Notes: generated from the sequence alone by a model not told the origin. Positions 33,555 through 42,621 are shown, counted from the first letter of the stretch. The stretch: DNA of 64,000 nucleotides from Saccharothrix syringae (GCF_009498035.1 NZ_CP034550.1:6634001-6698000), one strand, 5' to 3'. Made by a program: numbers and translations.

Positions 33555-34937
33555 TCACGTCCGCGGCGCCCCCGTCGGCCACGTGAACGGCCTCAGGAAA
33601 CGACCCGGGCGGAGTTCGATGAAGCCGGAACCGCCGAGCCCGGGGTCGTCCTCCGCCAGATCGGCGGCCAGCCGGTTGAGCGCGGGGGCGGTCGCGCCCG
33701 TCCAGGCGCCGGTTTTCACGCGGTGTTCCAGGGTCAGCACGGCGGCCAGCAGCTCGGCGCCGCTGTAGGTGCAGTGACCGGGGCCGTCGACGAAGGTCTC
33801 GCGCAGCAGCGCCGCTCGTCCGGCCCGCGCGACCGCGTCGGAGTAGGCGCGTGCCTGGGTGACGGTGGGGAAGTTGTCCCCCTTGGTGTGCACCGTCAGC
33901 ACCGGAACCGCGAGGCGGCCGCTCGGCGTGAAGTGGCGGGCCATATAGGCAACCGCCCCGGGGTCGGCCTGTGTGCGCGGTGCCGCGGCGAGCTGGTCGA
34001 GGTCGGCGTCGAGGTCGATGCCCGCTTGGGCGTACAGGGCGCGCACCTGCTCCAGCCGGCCCGACTCGCGCAGCTCACGGCGGTAGTCGACGCCGGTGTT
34101 CCAGGAGAACTTCCCGCCCGCGCGCTGTTCGAGCGGGTAGCGCGGCGAGAACGCGGTGCTCGTGAACGCCGCGTACTGCTGGGCTTCCTGGGCCGCCCAG
34201 TCCCGCGCACCCGGTTCGGGCGTGCCGGGGACCGACCACGGGGAGATCTGCGCGAACGACGCCGCCAGCGCGATCCGCGCCCTGCCCGCCGCGGTCGGCT
34301 GGGCCTGGTCGAGCGCGGACCGCACCTCGGCGACCACGGCCGCCTCCTCCTCGGCCGAGGCGAAGCCGGACAGCTTCACGGGTGTCGACAGCAGGGTGGT
34401 GACGGCGAACGCGGCGTCGAATGCCTGGTTCTGCATCGCGACCGGACCGGCGACGGACCCGCAGTACGGCAGCGCGCCGTCGACGAGGTCCGGCCGGAGT
34501 TCCGCGAGGCCGGCCACGACTTCGCCGCCCATCGACGCGCCCCACGCCAGGGTCGCCGACGGGCGGCCGGCGACCCGGTCCACGACCGCCAGGGTGTGCG
34601 CGGCGTCCCGGAGCGCCTCTTCGACCACCCAGCCGTCGCCGAACGGGCGGGTGCCGGCCAGCGCGTAGCCGTGGGCGAGCAGCCACTGCCGGGCCTGGTC
34701 GTTGCCTGCCAGGGCGGCGGGGGCTCCCTCCGGACCCGCTCCCCTGCCGTAGCCGGGGCTGTAGGTGAGCAGCGTGCCGTTCCAGCGCCGCGGCACCTCG
34801 ATGGCGTAGGTGGCGCCGTCGGCGTGCGTTCCCCGCAGGCTCACCGGTCCACTGTGGCCGGTCGCGGCAGCGGGCAGCGCCCCCAGCGTGATCGCGACCA
34901 GCGTGCCGGCCACCAGGGCCGGGATCCGCGTCTTCAT
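33555..34937 (-). CDS. Secreted alpha/beta-hydrolase
   Basis: A 460-residue exported esterase/hydrolase. A Sec signal peptide covers about residues 1-25 (LVAGTLVAITLGALPAAA). The nucleophile elbow is WGASMGGEV, the acid is probably the Asp in HTKGDNFPT, and the His is in GPGHCTYSG. A large cap region lies between. Eight bases separate it from the upstream MHS transporter stop, and the P450 follows. The order suggests that an extracellular ester is cleaved, the acid imported, then oxidised inside. The natural ester is unknown; plant-derived aromatic esters are a reasonable guess given the PaaX-type regulator. ATG 34937 was chosen for the signal peptide. Confidence 0.85.
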   Translation of the reverse strand: MKTRIPALVAGTLVAITLGALPAAATGHSGPVSLRGTHADGATYAIEVPRRWNGTLLTYSPGYGRGAGPEGAPAALAGNDQARQWLLAHGYALAGTRPFGDGWVVEEALRDAAHTLAVVDRVAGRPSATLAWGASMGGEVVAGLAELRPDLVDGALPYCGSVAGPVAMQNQAFDAAFAVTTLLSTPVKLSGFASAEEEAAVVAEVRSALDQAQPTAAGRARIALAASFAQISPWSVPGTPEPGARDWAAQEAQQYAAFTSTAFSPRYPLEQRAGGKFSWNTGVDYRRELRESGRLEQVRALYAQAGIDLDADLDQLAAAPRTQADPGAVAYMARHFTPSGRLAVPVLTVHTKGDNFPTVTQARAYSDAVARAGRAALLRETFVDGPGHCTYSGAELLAAVLTLEHRVKTGAWTGATAPALNRLAADLAEDDPGLGGSGFIELRPGRFLRPFTWPTGAPRT

Positions 34938-34945
34938 CCTGGGCC

Positions 34946-36286
34946 TCACGTTCGGGGTGCGGGGTCGAGCCGGGCGGGCTGCCGAGGCCGGGCCGCGGTG
35001 CCCGGGGCGCCGAGCTGGTCCATGGCCAGGCCGCGGGTTTCCCGTGCGGTGGCGATGACGAGGATGCCGAAGACCGCGCACCCGCCGACGAAGACCGCGA
35101 GGCCGGTGGGACCGCCGCCGCCGGCGACGAGCCCGGCCGCGATGGTGGGCGCGAAGCCGGGGAAGACCTGCCCGAGCGCGTTGGCGAAGGCCGTCCCGCT
35201 GTAGCGGACCCCGGTGCCGAACATCTCCGACCACAGCGACGGGGCGACCGCGCTGCACATCGCGTTGCCCAGCGGCATCATCACCAGGGAGCCGACCAGC
35301 GCCAGGGACGCGTCCCCGTTGGCCAGGCCGGTGAAGAAGGGGAACGCCGACGCCGCGATCACCACTCCCCCGGCCGTGAACACCGGCTTGCGCCCGAACC
35401 GGTCCGCGGCGATCGCGAAGAACGGCTGGGTGATCAGCATGGAACCCATGCCGACCAGGCCGATCACGAGCATCGTCGAGCGGGGGATGCCGTGGGAGAT
35501 GCCGTAGGACAGGGCGAACACCTGGTTGATCGGCACGGTCACCGTCAGCACCGCGCTGCCGATCACCCGCAGCACCGCGGCGGGCTGCCGCGCCAGCACG
35601 GTGCGCAACGGGAACCTCTCCACCGCCGCGCCCCGTTCGACCTCGGCGAACTCGGGTGATTCCGGCAGCTTGGCGCGGATGACCACGCCTGCGACGACCA
35701 GGGCGGCGCTGAGCCAGAACGGGACGCGCCAGCCCCAGGACAGGAAGGATTCCGCGTCGAGCCGGGAGAACCCGAGGAACGCCACGCCGGCCAGCAGCGC
35801 GCCGGTCGTCGCCCCCTGGTTGACCCAGCAGGTGAAGAAGGCCCTCCGGTCCTGCGGCGCGTGTTCCAGCGACAGCGAGGTCGCACCGCCCAGTTCGCCG
35901 GCCACGGCCATGCCCTGGGCCAGCCTGAGCACCAGCAGCAGGATCGGGGCCGCGACGCCGAGCGTGGCGTAGGTCGGCAGGCAGCCGATGGCGAAGGTGC
36001 AGACCCCCATCGCGATCATGGTGCCCACCAGCACCTTCTTGCGGCCCAGCCGGTCGCCGAAGTGGCCGGCCAGCGCCGCGCCGAGCGGTCGGGCGAGGTA
36101 GCCGGCCGCGAACGTGCCCAGCGCGGCCAGCGTGCCGACCGCGGGGGCCGCGTGCGGGAAGAACAGCTTGCCGAACACCAGGGCCGACGCCGAGCCGTAG
36201 ATGAAGAAGTCGTAGTACTCCAGCGCGCTGCCGATGTAGCTCGCCGCCGCGGCGAGCCGCGGCCTCCGGGTCGGGATGTCAGCCAT
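34946..36286 (-). CDS. MHS-family (metabolite:H+ symporter) MFS transporter
   Basis: A 446-residue, 12-helix transporter. Features of the MHS branch are SALEYYDFFIYG in helix 1, GHFGDRLGRKKVL in loop 2-3, LRLAQGMAVAGELGGA in helix 4 and ADRFGRKPV in loop 8-9. MHS members import organic acids such as shikimate, alpha-ketoglutarate, proline/betaine or aromatic acids together with protons. It is the first gene of a three-gene minus-strand operon with a secreted hydrolase and a P450, and it diverges from the PaaX-like regulator. Promoter elements are visible at 36353-36381. The substrate is inferred from context as an organic or aromatic acid. Confidence 0.9.
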   Translation of the reverse strand: MADIPTRRPRLAAAASYIGSALEYYDFFIYGSASALVFGKLFFPHAAPAVGTLAALGTFAAGYLARPLGAALAGHFGDRLGRKKVLVGTMIAMGVCTFAIGCLPTYATLGVAAPILLLVLRLAQGMAVAGELGGATSLSLEHAPQDRRAFFTCWVNQGATTGALLAGVAFLGFSRLDAESFLSWGWRVPFWLSAALVVAGVVIRAKLPESPEFAEVERGAAVERFPLRTVLARQPAAVLRVIGSAVLTVTVPINQVFALSYGISHGIPRSTMLVIGLVGMGSMLITQPFFAIAADRFGRKPVFTAGGVVIAASAFPFFTGLANGDASLALVGSLVMMPLGNAMCSAVAPSLWSEMFGTGVRYSGTAFANALGQVFPGFAPTIAAGLVAGGGGPTGLAVFVGGCAVFGILVIATARETRGLAMDQLGAPGTAARPRQPARLDPAPRT

Positions 36287-36352
36287 GACGACTCCTCGTT
36301 GAGCGAAGACTGCCGGCCGAGCGGGTCGAGCTGATAAGACTCAGTTTTTTGG

Positions 36353-36381
36353 AGAGTAGGTAGACAAGTGAGGTGTGTCAA
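36353..36381 (-). promoter_or_regulatory. Candidate promoter of the MHS-hydrolase-P450 operon
   Basis: On the minus strand: -35 TTGACA (36376-36381), 17-base spacer, -10 TACTCT (36353-36358), about 67 bases upstream of the transporter ATG. It lies between the divergent PaaX-like regulator and the operon, where a regulator would be expected to bind. Confidence 0.55.
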
Positions 36382-36447
36382 TGCCGTGTCGGCCCGCGCG
36401 GTGGCCGTATCGTGCGAGGACGCGACCGACGAGGTGGAGGAGGACCG

Positions 36448-37407
36448 GTGTCGAAGCCGCCCGCCGGGGGCTCGCCGCAGGCGGCCCGGTTGCCGCGGAT
36501 GCAGGCCGGGCCGAACCCTCAGCACCTCCTGGTGACCCTCATGGGCGACTACTGGGGCGACGGCGAGGCGCGGGCGCCGTCGCAGGCGCTCGTGGCCATC
36601 CTGGCGGAGTTCGGCATCACCGAGCGCAGCGCCCGGACCGCGCTCGCCCGGCTGGTGCGGCGCGACGTGCTGTCGGTGGAGAAGGAGGGCAGGCGCACCT
36701 TCTACACCCTCACCAAGCAGGCCATCACGAACGGGTGGCACTCCCGCGACCAACTGCTCCGGCTCGGCCACCGGCCCTCCGCACCGGCGTGGGACCGGAA
36801 GTGGCTCGTCGTCGCCTACTCGGTCCCGACCGAAGTCTCCGTCGCCCGGACCAACTTCCGCACCCGCCTCCGCGCGGCGGGCTTCGCGCCCCTGCAGGAC
36901 GCCGTGTGGATCTCCCCGACCACGAAGACCGCCGTGCTCGCCGCCCTGCTCGGCGAGTTCCCCGAGGTCAACGCCACGGTCTTCACCGCCGACGCCCTGT
37001 CCCCCATCACCGCGGACAGCCAGCTCGAAAGCCTCTGGGACCTGACGCCGGCGGCACGGCGGTACGCCGAGTTCGTCGAGCGCTTCGAACCCGTGCTGGC
37101 CCGCGTGCGGGACGGCCGCGTCGACGGCCGGGAAGCGCTGCTCGTGCGGACCGAGACCATGGACATGTGGCGCGAATCCCGCCGCGTCGACCCCGACCTG
37201 CCCGACCAGCTGGCCCCCGCGGACTGGGCTCGGCCACGGGCCCGCGAGCTGCTGGTGCGGCTGTACGACGGGCTCGGCCCCCTGGCGGAACAGGCGTGCC
37301 GTTCGATCGTCGCACCCTACGACGGCGAGGACCGCGAGTCCACCCAGGTCCGGCACTACTCGATCGCCGACTACCTCGACGCGGGCGCGCCACCGGGAAC
37401 CCGTTGA
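36448..37407 (+). CDS. PaaX-family transcriptional regulator
   Basis: A 319-residue regulator of the PaaX family. An N-terminal winged helix (about 25-100: LLVTLMGDYWG, GITERSARTALARLVRRDVL) is followed by the PaaX middle domain (WDRKWLVVAYSVPTE, RTRLRAAGFAPLQDAVWISP) and a C-terminal domain (RYAEFVERFEPVL). PaaX represses phenylacetate catabolism and is released by phenylacetyl-CoA; homologues control other aromatic-acid or acyl-CoA pathways. GTG 36448 has GGAGGAGG just upstream. The divergent MHS-hydrolase-P450 operon is the obvious target. No paa genes are in the window, so the effector is probably a different CoA ester. Confidence 0.9.
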   Translation: MSKPPAGGSPQAARLPRMQAGPNPQHLLVTLMGDYWGDGEARAPSQALVAILAEFGITERSARTALARLVRRDVLSVEKEGRRTFYTLTKQAITNGWHSRDQLLRLGHRPSAPAWDRKWLVVAYSVPTEVSVARTNFRTRLRAAGFAPLQDAVWISPTTKTAVLAALLGEFPEVNATVFTADALSPITADSQLESLWDLTPAARRYAEFVERFEPVLARVRDGRVDGREALLVRTETMDMWRESRRVDPDLPDQLAPADWARPRARELLVRLYDGLGPLAEQACRSIVAPYDGEDRESTQVRHYSIADYLDAGAPPGTR

Positions 37408-37519
37408 CCGACCGCCACCCGCCGGGCGACTCGCGTCCCGGGGTGAACGCGCGCACCGTGCCGCGCCGCGGGGCGAAGGGCTGGTCGAGCTGCGACGAGG
37501 ACGTGGCGCCGTGGTCGGC

Positions 37520-37948
37520 TCAGCGGGGCGGCAGCCCGTCCGTCGCCGCGCGGGCCCGTTCGATGTCGTCGATGTACCGCTCCGCCCACGCGCGGATGGC
37601 GGCCATCGGTTCCCGCACCGTCCGCCCCAGGCTGGTCAGCTCGTAGGTCACCGAGCGGTCCTCGCCCTCCCGCCGGACCACCAGGCCGTCGCGCTCCAGG
37701 CTGCGCAGCGTCTGGGCCAGCATCTTCTCGCTGATGCCGTCGATCGCGGCGAACAGCTGCCCGAACCGCCGCGGGCCGCCTTCGAGGCTGCCGACCAGCA
37801 GGACGCTCCACTTGTCCGCGAGCCGGTCCAGGGCTTGCCGGGAGGGGCACGCGGCGCTGTAGACGTTGGCGAGGTGGCCGTCCGACAGGCGGGCCCGCGC
37901 GGGCCTGCGGCTGCCGGGGCGCGGGCGGGGCACCGGGGTGGAGGGCAC
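37520..37948 (-). CDS. HxlR-family transcriptional regulator
   Basis: A 142-residue winged-helix protein. The family core is NVYSAACPSRQALDRLADKW, SVLLVGSLEGGPRRFGQL, GISEKMLAQTLRSLERDGLV and YELTSLGRTV. The conserved N-terminal Cys typical of redox- or electrophile-sensing HxlR members is present in AACPS. The first 20 residues are Pro/Arg-rich, and GTG 37948 is the likely start. It diverges from a metallo-beta-lactamase-fold gene across 135 bases that contain two inverted repeats, a typical autoregulatory layout in which the regulator controls its neighbour. Confidence 0.9.
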   Translation of the reverse strand: MPSTPVPRPRPGSRRPARARLSDGHLANVYSAACPSRQALDRLADKWSVLLVGSLEGGPRRFGQLFAAIDGISEKMLAQTLRSLERDGLVVRREGEDRSVTYELTSLGRTVREPMAAIRAWAERYIDDIERARAATDGLPPR

Positions 37949-38000
37949 GGTCGACGCTAACCGCCGGTAAGCCCGTCCGGCAACCTCCCGCGGGGTTCCC

Positions 38001-38049
38001 CACTTGCAAGTGCGTACTTGTCCTCCCCGATCGACTAACCGAGGGTTAG
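38001..38049. promoter_or_regulatory. Two inverted repeats, candidate HxlR operators
   Basis: CACTTGCAAGTG at 38001-38012 is a perfect 12-bp palindrome, and its right half also pairs with TACTTG at 38015-38020 (CAAGT, 4 bases, ACTTG). A second perfect repeat, CTAACC-3 bases-GGTTAG, is at 38035-38049. Both lie between the divergent HxlR and MBL genes; ACTTG-type half-sites suit HxlR proteins. Confidence 0.55.
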
Positions 38050-38083
38050 CACGACACCCCGACGCACTCGCAGGGAGAGCGCC

Positions 38084-38989
38084 ATGCCCCACGCGGCAGG
38101 ACGCGCCGAGGTCACCCTCGGCGCCACCACGGTGACCTACGTGCCCGACGGCCGGGTCCACCTCGAACCGACCGCGGTGTTCCCCGCCTCCGCCCCGGAC
38201 GGCTGGGCGCCCTACGCCACCTACCTCGACCCGGACGGCCGGTTGCCGGTCGGCGTCGGGTCGTTCCTCATCCGCACCGGCACCCACAACGTCCTGGTGG
38301 ACCTCGGCCTGGGCCGGGTCGACTTCGAGGTCCCCGGCATCGGCGCGTTCACCGGCGGCGCGCTGCTGGACAACCTGGCCGCCGAAGGGCTCGAACCCGC
38401 CGACATCGACACCGTCGTGTTCACCCACCTCCACCACGACCACGTCGGCTGGACCACCGACGCCGCGCCCGCGCCGAACGCGACCCGCACCCGGCCGGTC
38501 GGCGGCTTGACGTTCGCCCGCGCCCGGCACTTCGCCGACGCGGCCGAGTGGGAGCACTGGCGCGGCACCGCCGAGGTGACCGGCCCGCACCCCGAGGCGG
38601 TGCGGGAACCGCTCGGCCGGGTGGTCGAGTTCGTGGAGCACGGCCGCCCCCTCGTGCCCGGCGTGCGCGTGGTCCCCACCCCGGGCCACACACCGGGGCA
38701 CATCAGCCTGCTGGTCACCGACCCGGCCGACGACCGGCGGCTGCTCGTCCTCGGCGACGCCGTGCACACCCAGGCGCAGGTCGGCGAACCCCACTGGAAC
38801 TTCCTGTTCGACGTCGACCCCGACCAGAGCACCCGGACCCGGCTCGCGCTGCTCGACCGCTACGACGACGAGCGCACGCTGATCGCCGGGGGGCACTTCG
38901 CCGGCGAGGTGTTCGGGCGGTTCCTCGCGCCCCGCCGGCAGCACCGCTGGGCGGCCGGTGTCCGGCCGGCCGCGGGGCGAGCGGCTTGA
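38084..38989 (+). CDS. Metallo-beta-lactamase-fold hydrolase
   Basis: A 301-residue soluble MBL-fold enzyme. Zinc ligands are in THLHHDHVGW (HxHxDH), PTPGHTPGH, VLGDAVH and the late AGGHF. The overall layout, with an N-terminal FLIRTGTHNVLVDLGLG strand, is close to AHL-lactonase-like and general MBL hydrolases. ATG 38084 follows AGGGAGAG. It is controlled, I infer, by the divergent HxlR regulator. The TGA overlaps a TTG that begins the broken EgtE-like gene. The substrate could be a lactone, thioester or other electrophile; the sequence does not decide. Confidence 0.88.
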   Translation: MPHAAGRAEVTLGATTVTYVPDGRVHLEPTAVFPASAPDGWAPYATYLDPDGRLPVGVGSFLIRTGTHNVLVDLGLGRVDFEVPGIGAFTGGALLDNLAAEGLEPADIDTVVFTHLHHDHVGWTTDAAPAPNATRTRPVGGLTFARARHFADAAEWEHWRGTAEVTGPHPEAVREPLGRVVEFVEHGRPLVPGVRVVPTPGHTPGHISLLVTDPADDRRLLVLGDAVHTQAQVGEPHWNFLFDVDPDQSTRTRLALLDRYDDERTLIAGGHFAGEVFGRFLAPRRQHRWAAGVRPAAGRAA

Positions 38990-40087
38990 GCACCGGCGAA
39001 CCGACCGCACCCGAGGGGGGACCCCCGACGACCGGGGTCCTGCCCCACCCCGGGACCGGCCGGGCCTGGGCCGCGGCCCGACCCGCCGCCGCGGTCCCGC
39101 ACGTGGACACGGCGGCTTGCGGTCGCACCGGCCACGCGGTCCGGGACCGGGTCGCCGCGCACCTCGCGGCGGAAGCCGAGCACGGCGGCTACGTGGTCGA
39201 GGGCTCCGTCGCCGGGGAGCTGCGCGGGGGAGGCCGGCGGACCTGCTCGGTGTCGGCGCGGACGACGTCGCGTTCACCGAGAGCGCGTCCACGGCCCTCA
39301 CCCAGCTGCTCGCGGCGTGGCCCGTGCGCGAGGGGACGTGGTCCGGGTCCCTCGCTCGGACCGGGGACCGAGCCTGGTCGCGCTCGTCGATCGCGGGCCG
39401 CGGGTCGAACTGCTCGACGTGGACCGGCGGGGCGTGCTCGACCCCGACGCGCTCGCCGCGCGGCTGCGCCGCGACCGGCCGGCCCCGCTCCACCTGACCG
39501 CCGCGCTGTCCCACCGGGCGGTGCTCCAGCCGGTGGCCGAGTGCTCGGCGCTGTGCGCGGGCCGGGAGGTGCCGGTCGTGCTGGACGTGGCGCGGGCGCT
39601 CGGCCGGTTCCCGCTGCCGCCGGGAGCGGCGGCCTGCTGCGGGCCCCGTGGCGTCGGGTTCCTCGCCGTGGCCGAACCGTGGCAGGGCGGGTCGTCCGCT
39701 TGGGCGCCGGCGCTGCCGGGGCACGCGTGGCCCGGCGAACCCGGCCCGGTCCGGCGCCTGGGGAGCAGGGAGGCGTTCGTCGCGGGCCGGGTCGGCCGGG
39801 CCGCCCGCGAGGTGCTCGGCGGGGTGCCGGGCTGGTCGCGGTGCGACTCGGTCGACGCGCCGGGGGCCGTGCTGTCCCTGCGACCGGCCTCGGACGCCGT
39901 CGACGTGGCGGCGGTGCGGGCGGGGCTGCTCCGCCGCGGGGTGGTGTGCCCGGTGGCCGGGCCCGAACGCGCGCCGCACCGCGTGACCCGTCCGCTGCTC
40001 CGGTTCAGCCCCCACGTCGACACCACGGCGGAGGTGCTCGACCGACTCGCCCGCGTCCTGGCGGAGGCGACGAGCACCTCGCGGTGA
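38986..40087 (+). pseudogene. Broken class V aminotransferase (EgtE-like)
   Basis: Three frames together spell a class V PLP enzyme resembling EgtE, the lyase of ergothioneine synthesis. From TTG 38986: VPHVDTAACGRTGHAV and AAEAEHGGYVVEG; after a shift near 39225: LLGVGADDVAFTESAST; after a shift near 39340: ELLDVDRRGVLDPDALAARL, LTAALSHRAVLQPVAECS, VPVVLDVARALG. The region that should carry the PLP lysine (SRKW before GPRGVG) is deleted: the frame reads GAAACCGPRGVG. With two frameshifts and no lysine it cannot be catalytic. It once followed the MBL gene in an overlapping operon. Confidence 0.75.
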
Positions 40088-40212
40088 CCGGGGGCCGGCG
40101 GGGCGAGGTCGTCGGTGACGGCGCCGCGGGGTGTCGTGACGACGAAGTCCACCCGGGCGCGTTCACCCGGCAGCCGCGACGGGGGCACCTCCACGCGGTG
40201 GCCGGTCGGTGG

Positions 40213-40236
40213 GTTAGCGGGATTGCCGAGGGGTAG
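40213..40236 (+). promoter_or_regulatory. Candidate SigB-type (stress) promoter
   Basis: GTTA (40213-40216), 14 bases, GGGTAG (40231-40236). This resembles the actinobacterial SigB/SigF consensus GTTT-N14-16-GGGTAT with one mismatch in each box. It lies 80 bases upstream of the SRPBCC gene at 40316. The same spacing recurs in the stronger match at 43815-43838. Confidence 0.45.
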
Positions 40237-40315
40237 CCCAGTCCACATCGGTCGCGTCCCGGGCCGTGGTGCACCGGGGCGTTCGACAGGGCGTGATCGG
40301 ATGCGGAGGCTGCCC

Positions 40316-41314
40316 ATGTCCCGAACGGCGAGCCTGGCCGAAGGGCGAGCAAGGCAGGACGAGGTGCGGAGGCGGGGCCGGCGGCTGGGTTGGGCGAGCT
40401 TCGCGCTGGGCGTGGTGCAGCTGGCGGCACCGGGCGCGGTGCGCCGGCTCAGCGGCGTGGACGACTCCGCGCGGTCGCGGGCGGTGGTGCCGGTCGTCGG
40501 GGCGCGGGAGCTGGTCCACGCGGCCGGGCTCCTGACCAGCCGGCGGAAGGGCGCCTGGGCCTGGACCAGGGTCGTGGGCGACGCGATGGACCTGACCGCG
40601 CTGGGGGTGGCCCTCGCCCACCGCGGCGGGGATCGCCGACGGCGGCTGGTCGGGGTCACCGGCGCCGTCGCCGGGATCACGGCACTGGACCTGCTGACCG
40701 CCGTGCAGGCCACCCGAGAGGCACGCACCAGTTCCGTGCCGGCGGCGCGGGGCGCACGTACAGGAGGATCGGTGGAGCTGACAGCAACGACAACCATTCG
40801 CAAACCCGCGTCGGAGGTCTACGCGTTCTGGCGCGACCTGGAGAACCTCCCGACGTTCATGGCGCACCTCGAACAGGTCCGCACCACCGGTGACCGGACG
40901 AGCCACTGGTTCGCCAGCGCCCCGTTCGGCAAGGACGTGGAGTGGGACGCGGAGATCACCGACGAGACGCCCGGCGAGAAGATCGTGTGGCGGTCGACCG
41001 GGGAGGCCACCGTGCCGAACGCCGGCACGGTCCGCTTCACGCCCGCCCCGGACGGTGTCAGCACCGAGGTGTTCGTCGTCCTGGTCTACGAGATCCCCGG
41101 CGGCGCGGTCGGCAAGGCGGTCGCCAAGTACTTCGGCGAGGAACCGCACCAGCAGCTCGACGACGACCTGCGCCGGTTCAAGCAGGTCATGGAGACCGGT
41201 GAGGTGGTCCGCTCCGACGGCGCCCCGTGGGGCAAGAGGGCGCGCAAGGAGTTCCCGCAACGGCCGGCGCAACCGCTGTCGGACTCCGAGCTGGCGAAGG
41301 GGGCGGACGCGTGA
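40316..41314 (+). CDS. Membrane-anchored SRPBCC (cyclase/dehydrase-type) protein
   Basis: A 332-residue two-part protein. Residues 1-145 contain hydrophobic helices (RLGWASFALGVVQLAAPG, VVPVVGARELVHAAGLL, LVGVTGAVAGITALDLLTAV) resembling small membrane proteins that are often linked to SRPBCC domains in actinomycetes. Residues 155-300 form a SRPBCC/polyketide-cyclase-like hydrophobic pocket: VELTATTTIRKPASEVYAFW, WDAEITDETPGEKIVWRS, VLVYEIPGGAVG. The role may be binding a lipid or ubiquinone-like ligand. ATG 40316 follows GGAGG. The stop overlaps the zinc dehydrogenase start (GTGA). A SigB-like promoter upstream suggests stress expression. Confidence 0.82.
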   Translation: MSRTASLAEGRARQDEVRRRGRRLGWASFALGVVQLAAPGAVRRLSGVDDSARSRAVVPVVGARELVHAAGLLTSRRKGAWAWTRVVGDAMDLTALGVALAHRGGDRRRRLVGVTGAVAGITALDLLTAVQATREARTSSVPAARGARTGGSVELTATTTIRKPASEVYAFWRDLENLPTFMAHLEQVRTTGDRTSHWFASAPFGKDVEWDAEITDETPGEKIVWRSTGEATVPNAGTVRFTPAPDGVSTEVFVVLVYEIPGGAVGKAVAKYFGEEPHQQLDDDLRRFKQVMETGEVVRSDGAPWGKRARKEFPQRPAQPLSDSELAKGADA

Positions 41315-42486
41315 GGGCGAACACCTGGGCGGGTCGCAACAAGGTCGAGGTCCGCGACGTGCCGGACCCGAAGATCCTCAACAGCCGCGACGCGATCGTC
41401 CGGATCACCTCCACCGCGATCTGCGGCTCGGACCTGCACCTGGTCGACGGCTACGTGCCGACCATGCAGGACGGCGACGTCATCGGCCACGAGTTCATGG
41501 GCGAGGTGGTCGAGGTCGGCCCCGGCGTCGGCCCCGACAAGCTGCGCGTGGGCGACCGGGTCGTGGTGCCGTTCCCGATCGCCTGCGGCGCGTGCGCCGC
41601 CTGCGCGGCCGAGCTGTACTCCTGCTGCGAGAACTCCAACCCCAACGCCGGGATCGCGGAGAAGATGTTCGGCCACCCGGTCGCCGGCATCTTCGGCTAC
41701 TCCCACCTGACCGGCGGTTTCGCGGGCGGTCAGGCGCAGTACGCGCGCGTGCCGTTCGCCGACGTGAACCCGCTGAGGATCGAGTCCGACCTGACCGACG
41801 AGCAGGTGCTGTTCCTGTCCGACATCCTGCCCACCGGCTACATGGGTGCCGAGATGTGCGACATCAAGCCCAGCGACGTGGTGGCCGTCTGGGGCGCAGG
41901 CCCGGTCGGCCAGTTCGCCATGGACAGCGCCCGGCTCCTGGGCGCCGCGCAGGTCATCGCCATCGACAAGGAGCCCTACCGGCTGGAGCTGGCGGAACGG
42001 GCGGGCCACACGCCGGTGAACTTCGAGGAGGTCGACGTCCGCTCCCGGCTGCTGGAGCTGACCGGCGGGCGCGGCCCGGACAAGTGCATCGACGCGGTCG
42101 GCCTGGAGGCCACCCACGGCAGCGCGCACGTCGCCGCCTACGACCGGATCAAGCAGGCCGTGCGGTCGGAGACCGAACGCCCGCACGCGCTGCGCCAGGC
42201 GATCATGTCGTGCCGCAGCGGCGGTGTGGTCTCGGTGATCGGCGTGTACGGCGGCCTGCTGGACAAGTTCCCGGCCGGCGCGTGGATGAACCGGTCGCTG
42301 ACCCTGCGCACCGGGCAGTGCCACGTGCAGCGCTACATGAAGCCGCTGCTGGAGCACATCGAACGCGGGGACATCGACCCCACCCGGATCATCACCCACA
42401 CCATGTCGCTCGAAGAGGCGGAACGCGGCTTCGACATCTTCAAGAACAAGCAGGACAACTGCGAGAAGGTCGTCCTCAAGCCCTGA
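41311..42486 (+). CDS. Zinc-dependent alcohol dehydrogenase (formaldehyde-dehydrogenase-like)
   Basis: A 391-residue medium-chain dehydrogenase. Catalytic zinc ligands are Cys in STAICGSDLH and His-Glu in VIGHEFMGE; the four structural-zinc cysteines are in CGACAACAAELYSCC; NAD binding is WGAGPVGQFAMDSA. The long insert with MFGHPVAGIFGYSHLTGG and the AHVAAYDRIKQAV segment point to the glutathione-independent formaldehyde dehydrogenase branch. GTG 41311 overlaps the SRPBCC stop. A second, related enzyme lies at 43896. Both may oxidise aldehydes or alcohols under stress; the specific substrate is not readable. Confidence 0.9.
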   Translation: MRANTWAGRNKVEVRDVPDPKILNSRDAIVRITSTAICGSDLHLVDGYVPTMQDGDVIGHEFMGEVVEVGPGVGPDKLRVGDRVVVPFPIACGACAACAAELYSCCENSNPNAGIAEKMFGHPVAGIFGYSHLTGGFAGGQAQYARVPFADVNPLRIESDLTDEQVLFLSDILPTGYMGAEMCDIKPSDVVAVWGAGPVGQFAMDSARLLGAAQVIAIDKEPYRLELAERAGHTPVNFEEVDVRSRLLELTGGRGPDKCIDAVGLEATHGSAHVAAYDRIKQAVRSETERPHALRQAIMSCRSGGVVSVIGVYGGLLDKFPAGAWMNRSLTLRTGQCHVQRYMKPLLEHIERGDIDPTRIITHTMSLEEAERGFDIFKNKQDNCEKVVLKP

Positions 42487-42621
42487 CGGTCACCCGCGTC
42501 CGGCCACCGCGGCGAGCGCGTGGCCGGGCGCGGCGACCGTTCGGCGGCACGGTCCGCCGCGTCGGCGCTCGTGGTGGTCGACGAGGCGGCTCGGCCGCGG
42601 CGAGGCAGCGAGGTGAACCGC

